A DNA stretch of 64,000 nucleotides from Uloborus plumipes. Taxonomy: Eukaryota > Arthropoda > Arachnida > Araneae > Uloboridae. The notes beneath the pieces are model-generated. The model searched no databases, was not told where the DNA came from, and saw only the letters and a list, made by a program, of their open reading frames with translations. Made by a program: the position numbers and the translations under genes. Positions 43,396-56,540 of the stretch are shown here, one piece after another (positions within the stretch are counted from its first letter, which is position 1; every line of letters begins with the position of its first letter). The stretch covers positions 40,060 to 104,059 of the forward strand of contig JAXGGA010003367.1 of the NCBI GenBank assembly GCA_038373865.1, read 5' to 3'.

Positions 43396-45770
43396 TTTCA
43401 TAAAATTAACGTAAATAAATGCTTAAACTTGTATGAACTTTTCGTCTGTTATTTTATTTACGTATAAAAATAAGTAATATTAGTTAAAAAAAATAGTTTT
43501 TTTTTTCCTTTCTTCTTTCTTTCTTTTTTTTTTACTTTATATTAGTTATCACACATGTAGTATAGGTCGGTTCGCGTGTTCGCGTTTAACGCAAATACAG
43601 TGGAAAATGCCAAAATACTCAACCTTTAAATTAATAATTTTATAACCTTACTTTTGACATTGCTTGGACTTCAGCGAAGGAAACGTATTTTTAAAAACTA
43701 ATTCTCAATACCATCCTTCATTTATGCATATGAATCGACAACAAAATATGCATTCTTCAACAGCATTAACAGACAAATTTTAGCCTTGACCCATTAATTT
43801 GCCAATTAGCGCGTTTTCTTTGAGTCAGTATGACGTTCCCACGTTTGATACAAACCGATTATGTTCGGGGCGTTCTTAAAATAAGTTCGAATGAAAGCGA
43901 ATATCGGGGGAAAACAATGTAATGCGTTGTTTCCCCGCACTTTTGTGTTCTAATTGAAAACTAGCGTTCGCACGATAATTAGAACCTTTTGAGATAAAAA
44001 GGCCAAAAACCTTTTTTTGAAGGTTCCTCAGGTTTTCCGGGATTCTTTGATAAAAGAAAAATATGCTTCGCATGTTTAGAGATCGTTTACAGCCTTTTGC
44101 AATCATTCATTACTGTCTCATAGGAAAAAGGCAAAAATAAGAATTTAAACTGTGCATCATTTCATAATTTTTAAATTTACTTAAATATTAGCCGTCTAGC
44201 TTGTTCACAGTTTAAACATTTCATGTGTCAACCAATACTAAATCTACTCGTCGAAGTTCTTTCTTTTCATTCATAAGTATTTTGGATTTGAAAATTTTGT
44301 TTAATATTGCAAGTGGGCACTTTTGTTACTGCTCTAATAATTTAATTCGTGCATTGGCGTTCCTAGCACGGGTATAACCCAAGGCGGTAATTTGTGGTAT
44401 CCCCCCTCCCTACTCACTGAGAGAAAAAAAAACTTTAAATGGAAGCAAAGATTCAATACCGTTCCAATACAACTTGTTTTTATCTCTTTGAAGTAACGGA
44501 AGTTAAGTTAAAACTCAACTATAAATACAAGTGAATTTTATTTTAAATTGTTCTAGACACGCGCACTATATCATCAACATATTAAGACACTTGAAAATTC
44601 GCATTATGGTAGATTTCTAGAAAAATAAGAGACTAATTGTTTTGCAGCTTTTGTCACACAAAATATAGACTTCAGCAGCCATTTCGCAGAATTATATTTC
44701 GCCAATTATATTTCAGGCATTAAATGTTTATCATGTTGAGGCATTAATCAGTTTAGATTTTATATCATTGAAACTTTTATTTCATTTTTGCGCCATCTCT
44801 TGCTTTTCCATAATACTTCTTAATATGCTAAATCAGTTCCCTTTTTTTTGCCCCCCCCCCCTCCTCACCCCATTTTGCTAATCGGCAATTTTCTCCATCT
44901 CTTATCGGGGTGGAAGGGGGTCTCATGGTGTACAAGTGTACACCTTGCCACTGACAGTTTTAAGGGGGACATTTTAAAGAGTTTTGATCTCATTTTGGGA
45001 GATCCCATTCGTAGGGAAGGGGGGGGGTTAGAAATTGAGTGAGGTGCACCATTGTCCTTTTGGATGGACACGCGTTCTTTGAGTGACATTATTAGTAAAA
45101 ACTCTACAGCATGTAGAAGTATTCCAATAGTTTTACGGTATTGTAATTTAAGAGATTCAAAAAGTTTTACTTAACATGAAAGAGTTATACTTTAGGAAGT
45201 TAAAAATTCACTATATGGAAGTGAATTCGAACTTGCAAATTGAGAATGGTCTGCACCACGTGCTCTGTTATCTATTAACACAGAAGTATTTCCTGTAACC
45301 CAGTGGTTTGATTTAAAATGCACGGTGTTTGTCATTGCCACTAAAAAGCACTTTTGTGACTTTTCCGCACATATGAAAAAAAAATCGTTTCACCATGATT
45401 CATTCAGAGGACACTTCTGAGTTTTGTTCAGTCCGAGAGAGGGCGTAGTTCGCAGTTGACGCATCGCCGTTGCCAGACCCTTTTGTTCAATTCTGTCATT
45501 TCGTGTGGCGTCGCTTATAATGGAATGTCCTAGAATGAGCGATTGATTACAAAGGGTTTGTTTGTCATTTGTTGAAGAAGAAAAAAGTGTTTCCATCGGG
45601 GAAATGATTCTCTTTTGTCGGACAAAATGCTAGTGGTGTGTAGTGGGTTAATTATCGCAGCACTGTAAACATTGGAAAATATCGACTTAATAACATTTTG
45701 TGTTTGAGATGGCAATGATATGAGTTTGGTTGATGCGGGGATAGCTGCAACGCCCCAGTAATATTAAATG
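43396..45770. other. spacer, no gene recognised
   Basis: Contains a T/C-rich run near 43500-43530, a C run near 44850 and GC-richer patches near 44880-45060 without conserved ORF. Short frames in both strands overlap each other and show no family. Confidence 0.4.
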
Positions 45771-45783
45771 CCTACTGCATTTT

Positions 45784-46433
45784 ATGGTGTATCACGAGAA
45801 AAATTTTTTTGGAAATTAAAAATTGCAAGTTGATAAAAAGTTGTCACTATATTCATAGTTACCAAAAAAAAATTATTTTGAAATTAAAAAATATTTAGGT
45901 TGCCGAGATTACCTTGAAATTTCAAGTTTTTTAGTAAAAACGATGATTTTTTTTTTAATTTATAAATTATGTGTAAAGCAAAAACAATTACTTAAGTGCA
46001 AAAATGGGCTACTTAAGGAGCAATCTATCAATAAAAATGTATTGGAGCTAAAATTTAACTATTAGGTTTCCAGAAATAGTTATGAAAAACCTCACATTTT
46101 CGCTAGAGAGTCATATTTTTAGAATATTTACCCATCCTGCTGAATAATTTTTATTATTCTATTAATAGTACAAACATTGAAGTACAGCGCTTTGAAATAG
46201 CGTGATTGGTCCATTTTTGCACTTAAATAATTACTTTTGCTTTCCACATAATTTATACATATATTAAAAAAAATCATCGTGACTGAATCATCAACTTGAA
46301 ACTTCAAGGTAATCACGGCCGACCTAAATATTTTTCAATTTCAAAATAAATGTTTTGGTAATAATGTGAATATAGTGACAACTTTTTATGAACTTGAACT
46401 TTTGGATTTCCAAAAAAAATTTCGTGATACACC
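45784..46433. mobile_element. foldback element with 12-bp flanking direct repeats
   Basis: The left arm from GGTGTATCACGAGAAAAATT is mirrored by the right arm ending AATTTCGTGATACACC. Arms of about 230 bp continue imperfectly (including TAATTTATAAATTATGTG-type text). CCTACTGCATTT is found just outside both ends (45771-45782 and 46433-46444). The long duplication suggests a Mutator-like or other foldback transposon. No ORF. Confidence 0.6.
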
Positions 46434-46444
46434 CTACTGCATTT

Positions 46445-48885
46445 GCCTCAAAAAGGATCCAACTGTTCGGGACAAAGCGCTACCTTGCGGCCTGCAGCTA
46501 TTGGTGATGGATCCAAACAATATTCGAATTAAATTTTTGATTGGTTAATTTTTGAATTCAAATTTAGAAATCAACCAATTATTAATTTCTCTGAAAGGTT
46601 CTTTGTTTCGAAGAACTTCGATAAATGGCAGTGCGTGCTGATCAGAGGGCGAATTTTTGCTCTGTGTTAAATAAAAACCAGAAATCGATATTTAGTATTT
46701 CGGAGACGTTGATAGTTGCCTCATGCATTCTCCTTTAAAATTATTATACATTTTCCCCTGAACTAACATGTTGAAAACAGTAAGCTCATTTGTTTTGCTT
46801 CATTTAAACAATCATACATATCCTTCCGGTGTTTTTGGACGACAAGTCAAAAACAATGTGCATAATCATCGAGCACATTAAAAATAGGAAGTCGTTTCGC
46901 TTGGAAAGAATGCCAATGCAAATAATCCAAATTTAATTTTCAGTTTTGAAGGGTGGCAAAAACTTTTGTTTATCGATATGCAGCTGTTACAGCTTTATAT
47001 CGATGCCCCTAAATAGTTGACAAGCACATAAAATTTAATTTTTTGAAAAATTGGAAAATTTTTGTTTACGTTCAGTAACTTAGCAATAACTCATGTTGGC
47101 TTAACGAAACCTCATTTAGTAAATTAGCGAAAACTCATGTAATGGCTTCATGAAAATTCATTTAGTTACAAGGATTAGTTAAGGAATTTATTCCAAAATA
47201 AGGACAACGTTTTAGGAGAAAATACAAATAGCTCTTACTGTAAAAACGGAATAGAATTTATTCTGTGCTTCAGAAGTCCACATAACTACTATCCTTAATA
47301 AGAAAATTTATATTGTTCAAAAGCAAAGTTTCAATGTCTATAAATATGCAGAAACAGACTGGCGATATAGAAGATGTGTAAAATTTAACAAGGCCGTGCA
47401 TTAATCCGTTTGGGGTCTTCTAAATTTTATATATTTACCGTTTTGTTCATTTATATCTAAAGAAAAAAAAGCATGCTCCTTCAAAAGTTTCTTTTATAGT
47501 TTATTTAAATGCCACTTTATCACTTTACTCCGGTTCGTCTCCCAGAAGAGCGTGTGCCCCCCCCCCCTTAATTCACTCAATTTCATGTTAGTGATGTACG
47601 AACATTCTAGCGTTAAAAATAGAAACGAAAGAAGCAAGTGAATACGAATGATAAAAAGGTCTTTTTCCTGTCAATTTTCAAACAAAGTAATTTCAAAATA
47701 TTATTTAGAAACAATGGGAAACTTTTTTTCATTTTTTGTACAACGCTTTGGACAGTCTGAGCACGGCATCGAAACTTGAATTCCCGTCTTTTTTTTTTTT
47801 TATTTTTTTATTATTTATTTATTTCATTTATTTTTCTTTTTTGAGCAAGATAGTCTTATTATCATTTTTTCCCCACTCACCGAGACAGAAGATGTTTTCT
47901 TACCCTGGCGTACCTGTTTGTCTTTGTCGTCCATATTTGGTGAAAATTTTGAGGAAACTACAAATAAAAAATATCATTATATTTAGATATGCTGCAATTT
48001 ACCTTGCAGTATATCCTGAAATTTTGCAATCGACCGATTTTCCTTTCTTAAATTGAGAAAGTTTAGTACCTAGCGGCCTGACTAAAAAAATAATATGCTA
48101 CGTCATCAACCGCTCAAAGTATTTATACCATTACGGTGTGTTTATACCGTACAGTGTGCATAATAAAAAACAATTATTTTAATTTTTAGGACACACAAAT
48201 CTAATTGTCCTTATAATTTTGTCCACATAACGTGGATCTCTAAATTCAAACGTCATTCCATAAAATGCCCAAAATTCCATATATTTCCAATAAAACTAAT
48301 AAAAAAGTTTCATTTGCCAAAAGGTTAAAGTCGTAAAATTCGCATGAGTTTCCTACCAAATGAAGCCAAGATATTTTATTTTTTTCTTTGTACTTATAAT
48401 TTTTATCATCAGAGTATGTATGTAACATTAAAAATACAATTTTAAGATAAATGAAACTAAAAATACAAGCTACACAGAATTTTAATGAAACAGATTTTAT
48501 TTAAATAAAATCAAATTTAAAAAAAAACGCTACTCTATCTTTTTAGTAGAATTTTGGAGTATCAATTCTGGTTTAAAAGCGTTTATACAATAAAATAGAT
48601 AATAAATTAGCGTTTAAAGAGTATGTGTAAAGTTTGTAGGGGAAATAAAATAATTTTCGCACATCGTATACTTTATTTTAAAAAGCAGGACAAACAATAA
48701 ATTAGACTCTTATAATCGCAATCCCACTTTTAGATTAACTAATACTTATTATAATAATTTGGTTACAACTTCTATTCGGTTTAGCCATAATTTAACAATA
48801 CAATATACTTTTTTGCTCATTTCTATTTTTATTTGTTCAGACTTTTTCATTTAATACATTTTTTAAAGAAGTGTATGATAAAAAT
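46445..48885. other. spacer, no gene recognised
   Basis: AT-rich. The 47736-48056 frame is mostly T-run-encoded Phe and is rejected. No repeats with defined ends were seen. Confidence 0.4.
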
Positions 48886-49265
48886 CTATACATATAAAAG
48901 TGGATGTACGATTGTATATATGTATGTTTGTTTCTTATACAAATCCAGTCGGACTTTCATCAAACTTGGCACAGAGGTTCCTTGATGCACTAGAACTCAC
49001 ATAGACGGGGTTTTGAAATTTAAAAAAAAATCAAAAGTGCTCAAAATTCAAAATTTTTCTCTCAAAATAACCATTTTCTTTCAATTTTAAATATATGGAG
49101 TAATAGAGATAAGCTTTTAAGCATACAATTTGATAAAACTTGCCACATTAAACTGTGAGAATTTTCCAACAAAGATTACGATTAACATTGAATTTTCAAT
49201 TTAAGGCTCACTTATTTCATTTTAGCATGAAATAAGTTAAAAACAATTATAATTCAAGTTCTAAT
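48886..49265 (-). repeat. dispersed repeat Q, copy 2 (inverted)
   Basis: Reverse-complement counterpart of 42415-42783; shared phrases include ACAGAGGTTCCTTGATGCAC and AATGAAATAAGT-like text at the far end. It starts with TATACATATAAAAGTGGATG. Confidence 0.6.
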
Positions 49266-49470
49266 TACTTTGGAACATTGGCACAAATATTGTATGAAGC
49301 AGAAAAATTAGAGATTCTAACACTTTTTATATGCCCATGTGGATATAATTCATTCAAGTATTTTTTAGAGCTACATTGTATTAATAAGCACCCGGGAAAT
49401 GCCGAGTAATAAGCTAATAGTAATTAAATAAGAAACTAAACCAGTATGCGCAAAGGGTCCTCCACAGGCT

Positions 49471-49605
49471 CTGGAAAATCCGAAAGCTTTCCTCGAGGCG
49501 AAAATCGGGAAATCCACATTAATATCTCAACAGAATCCACCATACACACATAGAGGATTTCCTCAAAGCCTGGGCCCTCAAGGAACTCCTTCGAATTTTC
49601 CGGTT
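49471..49605. repeat. short imperfect hairpin
   Basis: CTGGAAAATCCGAAAGCTTT at the left pairs with AACTCCTTCGAATTTTCCGG at the right. A further inner pairing uses GGAAATCC/GGATTTCC. It could be a small foldback MITE. There is no evidence of expression. Confidence 0.4.
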
Positions 49606-49769
49606 CTTAAAGCAGCCGTAATTGTTTTCCCCTAAAAATGAACATATGTTTTAAAACGTCCTCACTGCTGAATTCAGATGAAGCCTCTGGAAACATAAAT
49701 AAGTTTAAGGGATTTACAAAATATTTAAAGTATGAATCACCTCAAGATATACATTTAAAAATTTTAAAA

Positions 49770-49988
49770 TATAGTTCAAAAAAACTAAAAAATACACTTT
49801 TACATTCGAACCCGCTGTGATTGCCACTGATTTTCCTCTGCTTTTCAAAATTACTGAATATCCGCTAAGTTTACATGCACTTATAATACATCAATATGTA
49901 ATATAGTTTAGCCTTTAGTATAAATAATAGTATTAAATACATTACTTTTGTATTTGTAAGGAACGTAAATTTCATCTTTTATTCCGAG

Positions 49989-50019
<31 letters not shown>

Positions 50020-50093
50020 CATACATACATACATACATACATACATACAACAAACAAACCCACATGTGAAACTAATAAAAGCGTATTAAAAAC
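49770..50093. repeat. (ACAT)n-bearing dispersed repeat, copy 1
   Basis: Matches 51105-51463: shared CATAATACATCAACATGTAA-type text, then TTAATAATAGTATT, an (ACAT)n run and CCACATGTGAAACT. The microsatellite is at 49991-50049 here and is much longer than in copy 2. Confidence 0.65.
49991..50049. repeat. (ACAT)n microsatellite
   Basis: About fifteen consecutive ACAT units at the same internal position where the second copy of the host repeat has only a few. Confidence 0.9.
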
Positions 50094-51004
50094 TACACCT
50101 TAATTGAACTTTTAATTTCACAGAAAAAAAACCTCCATTCTTTCAATAAGTACTTTTTACTTATGAGTTTGCAGTCAACAAACTCATAAAGTTTAAGTTG
50201 AAATTTTACTGAAAAGATTATAATTCACACAAAACAAAGTATCAAACATATAGATTGTATTCGGATTATTTCTAGTCGGATCAAAACACCATAAAATTTC
50301 TCCCGTATTCACTGATCGTTAATACAAATCCCTCCGTAAAAAATGTTTAATACTCTGTTTATTTCGTTTTCATAATCACAACCGTATCTAAATCGCAAAA
50401 CATATATCTTTTAAAGAATATGAAATCGAGAACGCCGCTAGCTAAAAGTGAATAAAAACTTTTTCAATATCACAAAGATGACACTTGCTATAATCTTTTT
50501 CATCCGTTTTCACCTAATACATCCTAAAAAGATATCCCAAAAAAAAAAACATTAAACATAAACTGGTCTGGTCTGCAGAAACAATTAAAAGTTTGCATAG
50601 CCGGAAATCGTTTCTTTTTACACGGTACAACCCTCTAGTAGACGTTGTATCCGACTGCGAATCGTTATATCCGGTCGGCAGCAATGAAAGGTAAAGAGGG
50701 TGAAGAGCGAATTCAGTGTTGGGAGGGGGGTGATGGCTTGTCGGAAGTGACGTATGATTCATCGCCGCATCCTTGTAATGTTAAATCTGGCCGTAATGCT
50801 GTCACTGACCGATGGATACTCGGTTTCGAAAAGCTGAGTCGGCTTTTGTAAACTTGGCGGGGTTTGGCGCGGTTCAGATTGCAACCTGGAACATGATTTA
50901 AATTTTTGGGAAAACGATGAAAAGATTAGATGCTTTAAAAAAATGCAGGAGCAATTTTTTTCTCATTTATAAAAAAGCAATTACTTGGTCGTTATTGATT
51001 ACTA
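50094..51004. other. spacer with CpG-richer patch
   Basis: The stretch 50600-50880 has more G+C and CpG than its neighbours and overlapping short frames on both strands. No conserved protein or start-site motif was recognised. Confidence 0.35.
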
Positions 51005-51671
51005 CACTGAAAAAATAAACTTGTTTTTACAGTATAATACTGATAGCAGAGATTCCAGTTAAAAACTATAAAATGCACAGTGATAAACTAAAATAATTTT
51101 GGTTATAGTTAAAAAAAACTAAAAAATACGCTTTTAGAATTAATCAAACTAAAAGTCACGTTCTTTACAAATAGAACAGTAATATACAAAATACTATCAT
51201 TAATACTAAAGGTTAAACTATATTTTCATGATACTCTGACTTCATTCTGATTTTCAAAACTATTAAATATCTGCTAAGTTTACGTGCACTCATAATACAT
51301 CAACATGTAATATAGTTCAGCCTTTAGTATTAATAATAGTATTGAATGCATTACTTTTATAGTTGCAGGGAACATAAATTTTATCTTTTATTCAGAGTTA
51401 CATAAATACATACATACATACAAACAAACAAAACCACATGTGAAACTGATAAAAGCGTATTAACTAGCAATTTTACAGTTTATTATCATAAAATTAGCTG
51501 TATTATACTTTAAAAACAACAGTATAATACTGACAGCAGAGCTTCCAGTTTAAAACTGTAAAATACACATTAATTAACTGTAAAATTTGCAGTTTCACTC
51601 TCTCAAAATTTTATTTCTATACAACTAACTGTATCATACTGTAAAAACAATATTTTATTTTTTGTAGTTTA
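51005..51671. mobile_element. 'ACAGT' MITE copy 4, interrupted
   Basis: The left end CACTGAAAAAATAAAC and characteristic blocks are seen at 51005-51092 and 51464-51671. They are separated by an (ACAT)n-bearing repeat. The right end is worn (TTTTTTGTAGTTT). Confidence 0.65.
51105..51463. repeat. (ACAT)n-bearing dispersed repeat, copy 2 (nested)
   Basis: Second copy of 49770-50093, lying inside an 'ACAGT' MITE. It ends AAAAGCGTATTAA at the junction with MITE text CTAGCAATTTTACAG. The nesting makes it younger than the MITE. Confidence 0.6.
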
Positions 51672-52559
51672 GTTATTATTCTTGCTATTTTATGACCAAA
51701 TATCTGAATGACCTCTAGTGTAAAAAAATTTTAATATTATTTCTCTGTATAAAAACTTTTGGGCTGAGAACTTTTTGAGCTGTCTTCCTGGAGAGGGGAT
51801 AGTGGGAAGAAATGAAATAGTTGAAGTAAATAACGTTTTTTAAATGAACAAATTGGAAGTGTTTTGAAAATTATAGTACATAAAAACAGTCGTTGACAGG
51901 AGTGGCTCATACTACTGGGGCAGCATTCAGAAGGGAGGGATGGCTACATTTTGACTGATAAAAATGGTTAAGGAAAAAAGAAATTCTATGACATTTGTAA
52001 AAAAATATTAAGGGAAAAACTCGTAAGAAAAGAACTAGAGGGAAAAATGAAGCGTATAAAACGAAAGAACATAGGGCATCATCAAAAACATTTTTAAAAA
52101 GAAAACAGAATATCGAAGTTGCAATACTGTCTTTAAATCTGACAAATTATCAAAATTTTCTGAATAAGGAATCGTTTTGGGAAGTCACAGTGACCTTAAA
52201 TGACCTCCCACCTAGGTGACCATGAGGGACGGGAGCAATTTTTCAATTTTGCGCTCGGATGCTGGACCCCCTGCATATAAAATAATATAAGTTCTAAAAT
52301 GATGAAATAATTAGAATAATGTAGGACTATGCACATCGTTTACACATTTTGTATAGTTTTGGTAAACGTGGAAGACGAACTTGACTGTCTTGCCATTCAG
52401 AAAAATCTTTACTTGAGCTGATTTCGTTTTTTCTGTACAATGTGTGACAAAATCACCACCTCAGTAATATTGCCATTACGTGGAAAGATTTCGATTGCTA
52501 AGAAGATGCTTTGTTTTATTTCTACCATAACACTTTCCCCCTTGCTAATTAATACAAAG
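51672..52559. other. spacer, nothing recognised
   Basis: AT-rich, with no conserved frames or terminal repeats seen. Confidence 0.4.
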
Positions 52560-52845
52560 TACTATCCGTTCGTGTAAGCCGCGCATAGCACTCGCGAACC
52601 ACTCCACTTAAAAAAATGGGTGATAGGTTGTGAGTGGAAACTTTCCGAATTTGCATTTGCTTTCCTTTTGACACATTCAACTAAACTATGTATTTGAAAT
52701 TAGCACGTTTTACGTTGTTTGACACGGCTCAAAATGCTTTTTATTATTCTTTCCCTTATCTATCGCCCCTATTTTGCTAAGATCAGAGATGACTTGACAC
52801 ATGCGTAAATGCGCGGAAGGTTTTACATAAGAAAATCAGACAGTA
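52560..52845 (-). mobile_element. TACTGTC MITE copy 4 (inverted)
   Basis: Reverse orientation of 17632-17945: it starts TACTATCCGTTCGTG and ends GAAAATCAGACAGTA with TA at the borders. Far from the three other copies, so it is a mobile family rather than a local duplication. Confidence 0.75.
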
Positions 52846-53360
52846 ATGAACAAAAAAAAGTAAATACATAAATTTAAGAAACAGTGAAACTTATTGGGGT
52901 GAGGAGTCCAGAGAAAGAAAGTTTTTTCCAATACGATCAATCTCTTTCTTTCTCAATGAAAGAGTAACATTTACAGAGAAAATTAAAACTCCACTTCTTG
53001 AACAAAGGCCGACAAAGATCGTATTAAAAGTTATTCAGTTTAAGAAAGTTTAAGTTAACAAATATTATTGGAATTACGAGTAAACGATCAAAATAAAAAT
53101 GGGAATTGTTTTATCCTTAATGTATGCTTTCAGGGAGTGCCTTTAACTTTCAGCTTGCATCTTGTGGATCTTATAATTTTACAACTTTACTCATCCTTTG
53201 TGGGGGGGGGGGGGTTTTGATTTCAAAAAGTCTATAGTCTATAACTTTTGCTAGGCAAAAAAAATCAAGAAATAAAACATAAAATAATTAAATCTGTTGC
53301 TATTGGACTAAAACCAATTAACATGAAATACGTCTTAGAAAAATGAATAAAAACAACATA
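52846..53360. other. spacer, nothing recognised
   Basis: AT-rich with a G run near 53203. No gene. Confidence 0.4.
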
Positions 53361-53555
53361 CACTGCTGGTGAAATAAATTGTTAAATAAATAACTGAAAT
53401 AAACTGTTGGTTTTACAATGTAATACCAGAAACAAAGCTTCCAGTTTAAAACTATAAAATACACAGTGATAAATTGTAAAATTAGCCGTTTTACAGTTTA
53501 TTATTGTAAAATTAGCTGTATTATACTTAAGAACAACATTTAATTTTTGGCAGTG
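53361..53555. mobile_element. 'ACAGT' MITE copy 5 (short)
   Basis: Left end CACTGCTGGTGAAATAAA and right end TTTTTGGCAGTG with only about half the interior. It is bordered by TA. The 65-codon minus frame here is a repeat artefact. Confidence 0.65.
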
Positions 53556-55831
53556 TACCAGCAAGACATCAAATTCCATAACATTCTCACCACATCTATT
53601 TTATGAATTGATAAAAAATTGCTGGATTAATTAGTAAATTACTCTATTATTTAGTAAATTGTTCAGTATCGTTCAAAAACAAACTCTCGAATATTCCACA
53701 AAAGGCCCTTTTCTACCAACAATTAATTTTCAGCCGTAATACTTAAAAACTTATTCCGATTCATAGACAAGAACAAGTGTTGGAGCAAGAAAGCCTTAAA
53801 ATGTCTTTCTCTTCTGAGTTACAGCAGTTGTAAAGAAACAGAGATACAGGATGAGAAACATAAATGGTTATTGGTTACGCTTTTGATTTCGACACATCAA
53901 ACAAGTATAATAGTCATGAGGACACGGGTCTATTTATTAGAAGCGACGATAATTATTCTATAGCAAACTTCTCAGGTCTTTATATTTTTCTGCATATGTA
54001 AAAGACCATGATTTACATGAAAAAATGACTTTCCTTTTAAAAAGAAATGCATCATTTTTTCATATTTGATTTTAAATGTTGTTGTGGCAAACTAAATTTA
54101 AAATGTAAAAAAAAAAAAAAAATGATAAATAAATAAATTACGTTCAGAACATGTTTAAAAGCACTAGGTAATAAATGGTCCTGACTACTTTCGTTTTTCC
54201 GTTATGAAATGTGAGATTTTTTCATAAAATTGCTAAAAGTTATTTTATCATATTAAATGTCTTTATTTATAAGATATTTTATACTACAAAGCAAGTGAAT
54301 TGAAATGGTTTCTATTAATTTGTTAAATATCTTTATAGGTCTATTTTTTATAGAAAAAAAACCGGTACACTAGGGATCATAAGTCCTTTTAGTAATCAAT
54401 ATTTTTTTACTCGTTTCAAAGTAGAAACCGTATCATAGACAAATTTGAGTGATTACATGAGGCAACTAAAAAAATTGGTCTGTATTCTAGTTTTAAATAA
54501 ACAATTTAATCTAATTTTGGGTCAAAAAAACAAATGAATATGTCAACCTTTTTTTTATTAGCTCTAGTTTTCAAGATGCATTAAAGCCCACAGGAGGAAA
54601 ATTCCCAACAACCACCCATTGATTTTTTAAGGTAAATCTGAGAAGAAAAAATATTCTTTAGGACATATTGCACACCGAGAATGAAAGGAGCACATCTGTT
54701 CTTTTTTTTTTTTTTAGTCTATGGTAATTTAATACTACTTCTGTTTAAAAAGTGCCTGTTTCATTCTCAAAGTGCAATTCGTAATTGAATTGGTCCTATA
54801 CTCTTAAATATTTTTTTCCAGAGATTGTCTTTATCCTATTTTATTTTCAATTGCTTCTTGTACGTCAAAAAAGGATCATCTCTTGCAATAATGCAGAAGT
54901 ATTTGGCGAATATCAACTCGGCTTGATGACTCTAAAAAATATCTGCATTCCATTGCAAACATATCTTATGGAAACCTTTTCCTATGCTCATCGCTCACAG
55001 CTCCACAGGTTTCAGGAAAAAATCAAGTGAGGAAATGTCGTCCTCACACACACATTTATTGCTTCAATGATTACAAAACTTCGGCAGGATTTATTAAACT
55101 TTCTATGTTTACAGTTCTCGTCTGTTCTTATGCTTAGAAATACATGTAAGACATTCTTATAAGCTTTCAGGGTGTTTTTCATTTTCCCTACAAATTATTT
55201 ACAAAATCAATGATCTCCATACATGTGCGCAATTGAAAGACCGTTGAAAATTCTTACCTTAACCTTTACTTCAATATATCGTGAGAATTTTCCTCTTAAG
55301 TTTTAGTAAACTATCTTTGTTCATTGCTTTCATGAAGTTCGTCATTATTCCCAGCAGAATGAGCATGGGTTGAAGCAATAAAATACTTCAAATACATACG
55401 TTTATACTTTATGTTATTTAAAAAGATCAAAACGTATCTTAAGAAATTGAGATTTATGTAAGACTACTAACTTAAGCATACAAAAACATTTTATCGATAT
55501 TTTATGCTTTGTTATTAACTTAAATGTAGGGAAAAAGTTGCTTTTTCCAAAAGTAAAATGTGTTGGGTTTTTTTTATTGAATGCACGAAAGATCATCTAT
55601 AGCATCTTGGAAAGCAAAAATAGAAAAGAATAAACTTCTTCAATACGTCAGTCACATACATATATTTCCCCCAGAGAAAGCCAGTTAAATTTACGCATTA
55701 TTATTATTATTATTATTTTAGACAAAATAATAATGCAACTCAATCAATTAAACTTAAAATTAATAAATAACGTCAAAACTAATAAAAGTATTAATTAGCT
55801 ACCAGCAAAGAAAAATATCAGTGGATGAGTA
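53556..55831. other. long spacer, no gene recognised
   Basis: AT-rich. The 54785-55030 frame (81 codons) has no recognisable domain. There is an (ATT)n run near 55696. No terminal repeats were seen. Confidence 0.4.
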
Positions 55832-56175
55832 CACTGTAAAACATGAATGTTGTTTTTAAAGTATTTAGTAATAAACTGTAAACTTCTAATTTTACACTAA
55901 TAAACTCAAAATTGCTAACTTTACAGTACTAAACTATAAAATTGCTAATTTTACAATAATAAACTGTAACATTGCGAATTTTACAGTTTACTACAGTGCA
56001 CTTTATAGTTTTAAATTGAAACCTCTGCTGCCAGTATTATACTGTTGTTTTTACAGTATAATACAGCTAAATTTTACGGCAATAATTTTTAAAATCTCTA
56101 ACTTTACAGTAAGAAATTGTAAAATTGCTAGCTTTACAGTTTATTACTGTGCATTTTACAGTTTTAAATTGGAAG
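55832..56175. mobile_element. 'ACAGT' MITE copy 6 (right end missing)
   Basis: Starts CACTGTAAAACATGAATG and follows the family through TTTTACAGTTTTAAATTGGA, then stops near 56175 without the right terminus. Confidence 0.7.
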
Positions 56176-56309
56176 TGTAGTAAAACAAACTATTAATTGG
56201 CTACCATAAAATAAAATATTTATTTCTAAGTTGATGAATCACTAAACGTAAATTAACTAATCTTTCTACACATTTATTTCATAAATTCTTTATCAGATCC
56301 GAAAATGAC

Positions 56310-56540
56310 GCCAATATTTACGCAGCCAACTCAGCGTTCAACCATCCGTAGCGTTTCCATTGGGGACGGGATGTCACGGTTCCACCACCAGGTGGCAGTT
56401 TATTACCCCCGCCCCAAAAACAATTTGGCGAACCAGCCCATCCTCCAGAGGCACATAAGAGAATTTTGACTGGAATGAAACCGAATGTGTGATACCAACT
56501 TGTGGCTACTCCTGGAACAAAGGACAAGGTGTTGAAGTGT
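56310..56540 (-). repeat. probable relic of an interspersed repeat
   Basis: A 69-codon minus-strand frame has low-complexity Gly-rich text (WAGSPNCFWGGGNKLPPGGG). No fold is indicated. I recall similar text in automated chelicerate protein predictions, which suggests an abundant repeat rather than a gene. This is from memory and is uncertain. Confidence 0.25.

Noticed and set aside
47736..48056. 106-codon plus-strand frame rich in Phe
   Set aside because: Its composition comes from T runs; no domain and no conservation cue.
49991..50049. Regular (ACAT)n run considered as a CRISPR-like array
   Set aside because: There are no spacers, and the unit is a plain tetranucleotide microsatellite in a eukaryotic repeat.
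50600..50880. CpG-richer patch considered as a promoter
   Set aside because: No start-site motif, no adjoining coding exon and overlapping random frames on both strands.
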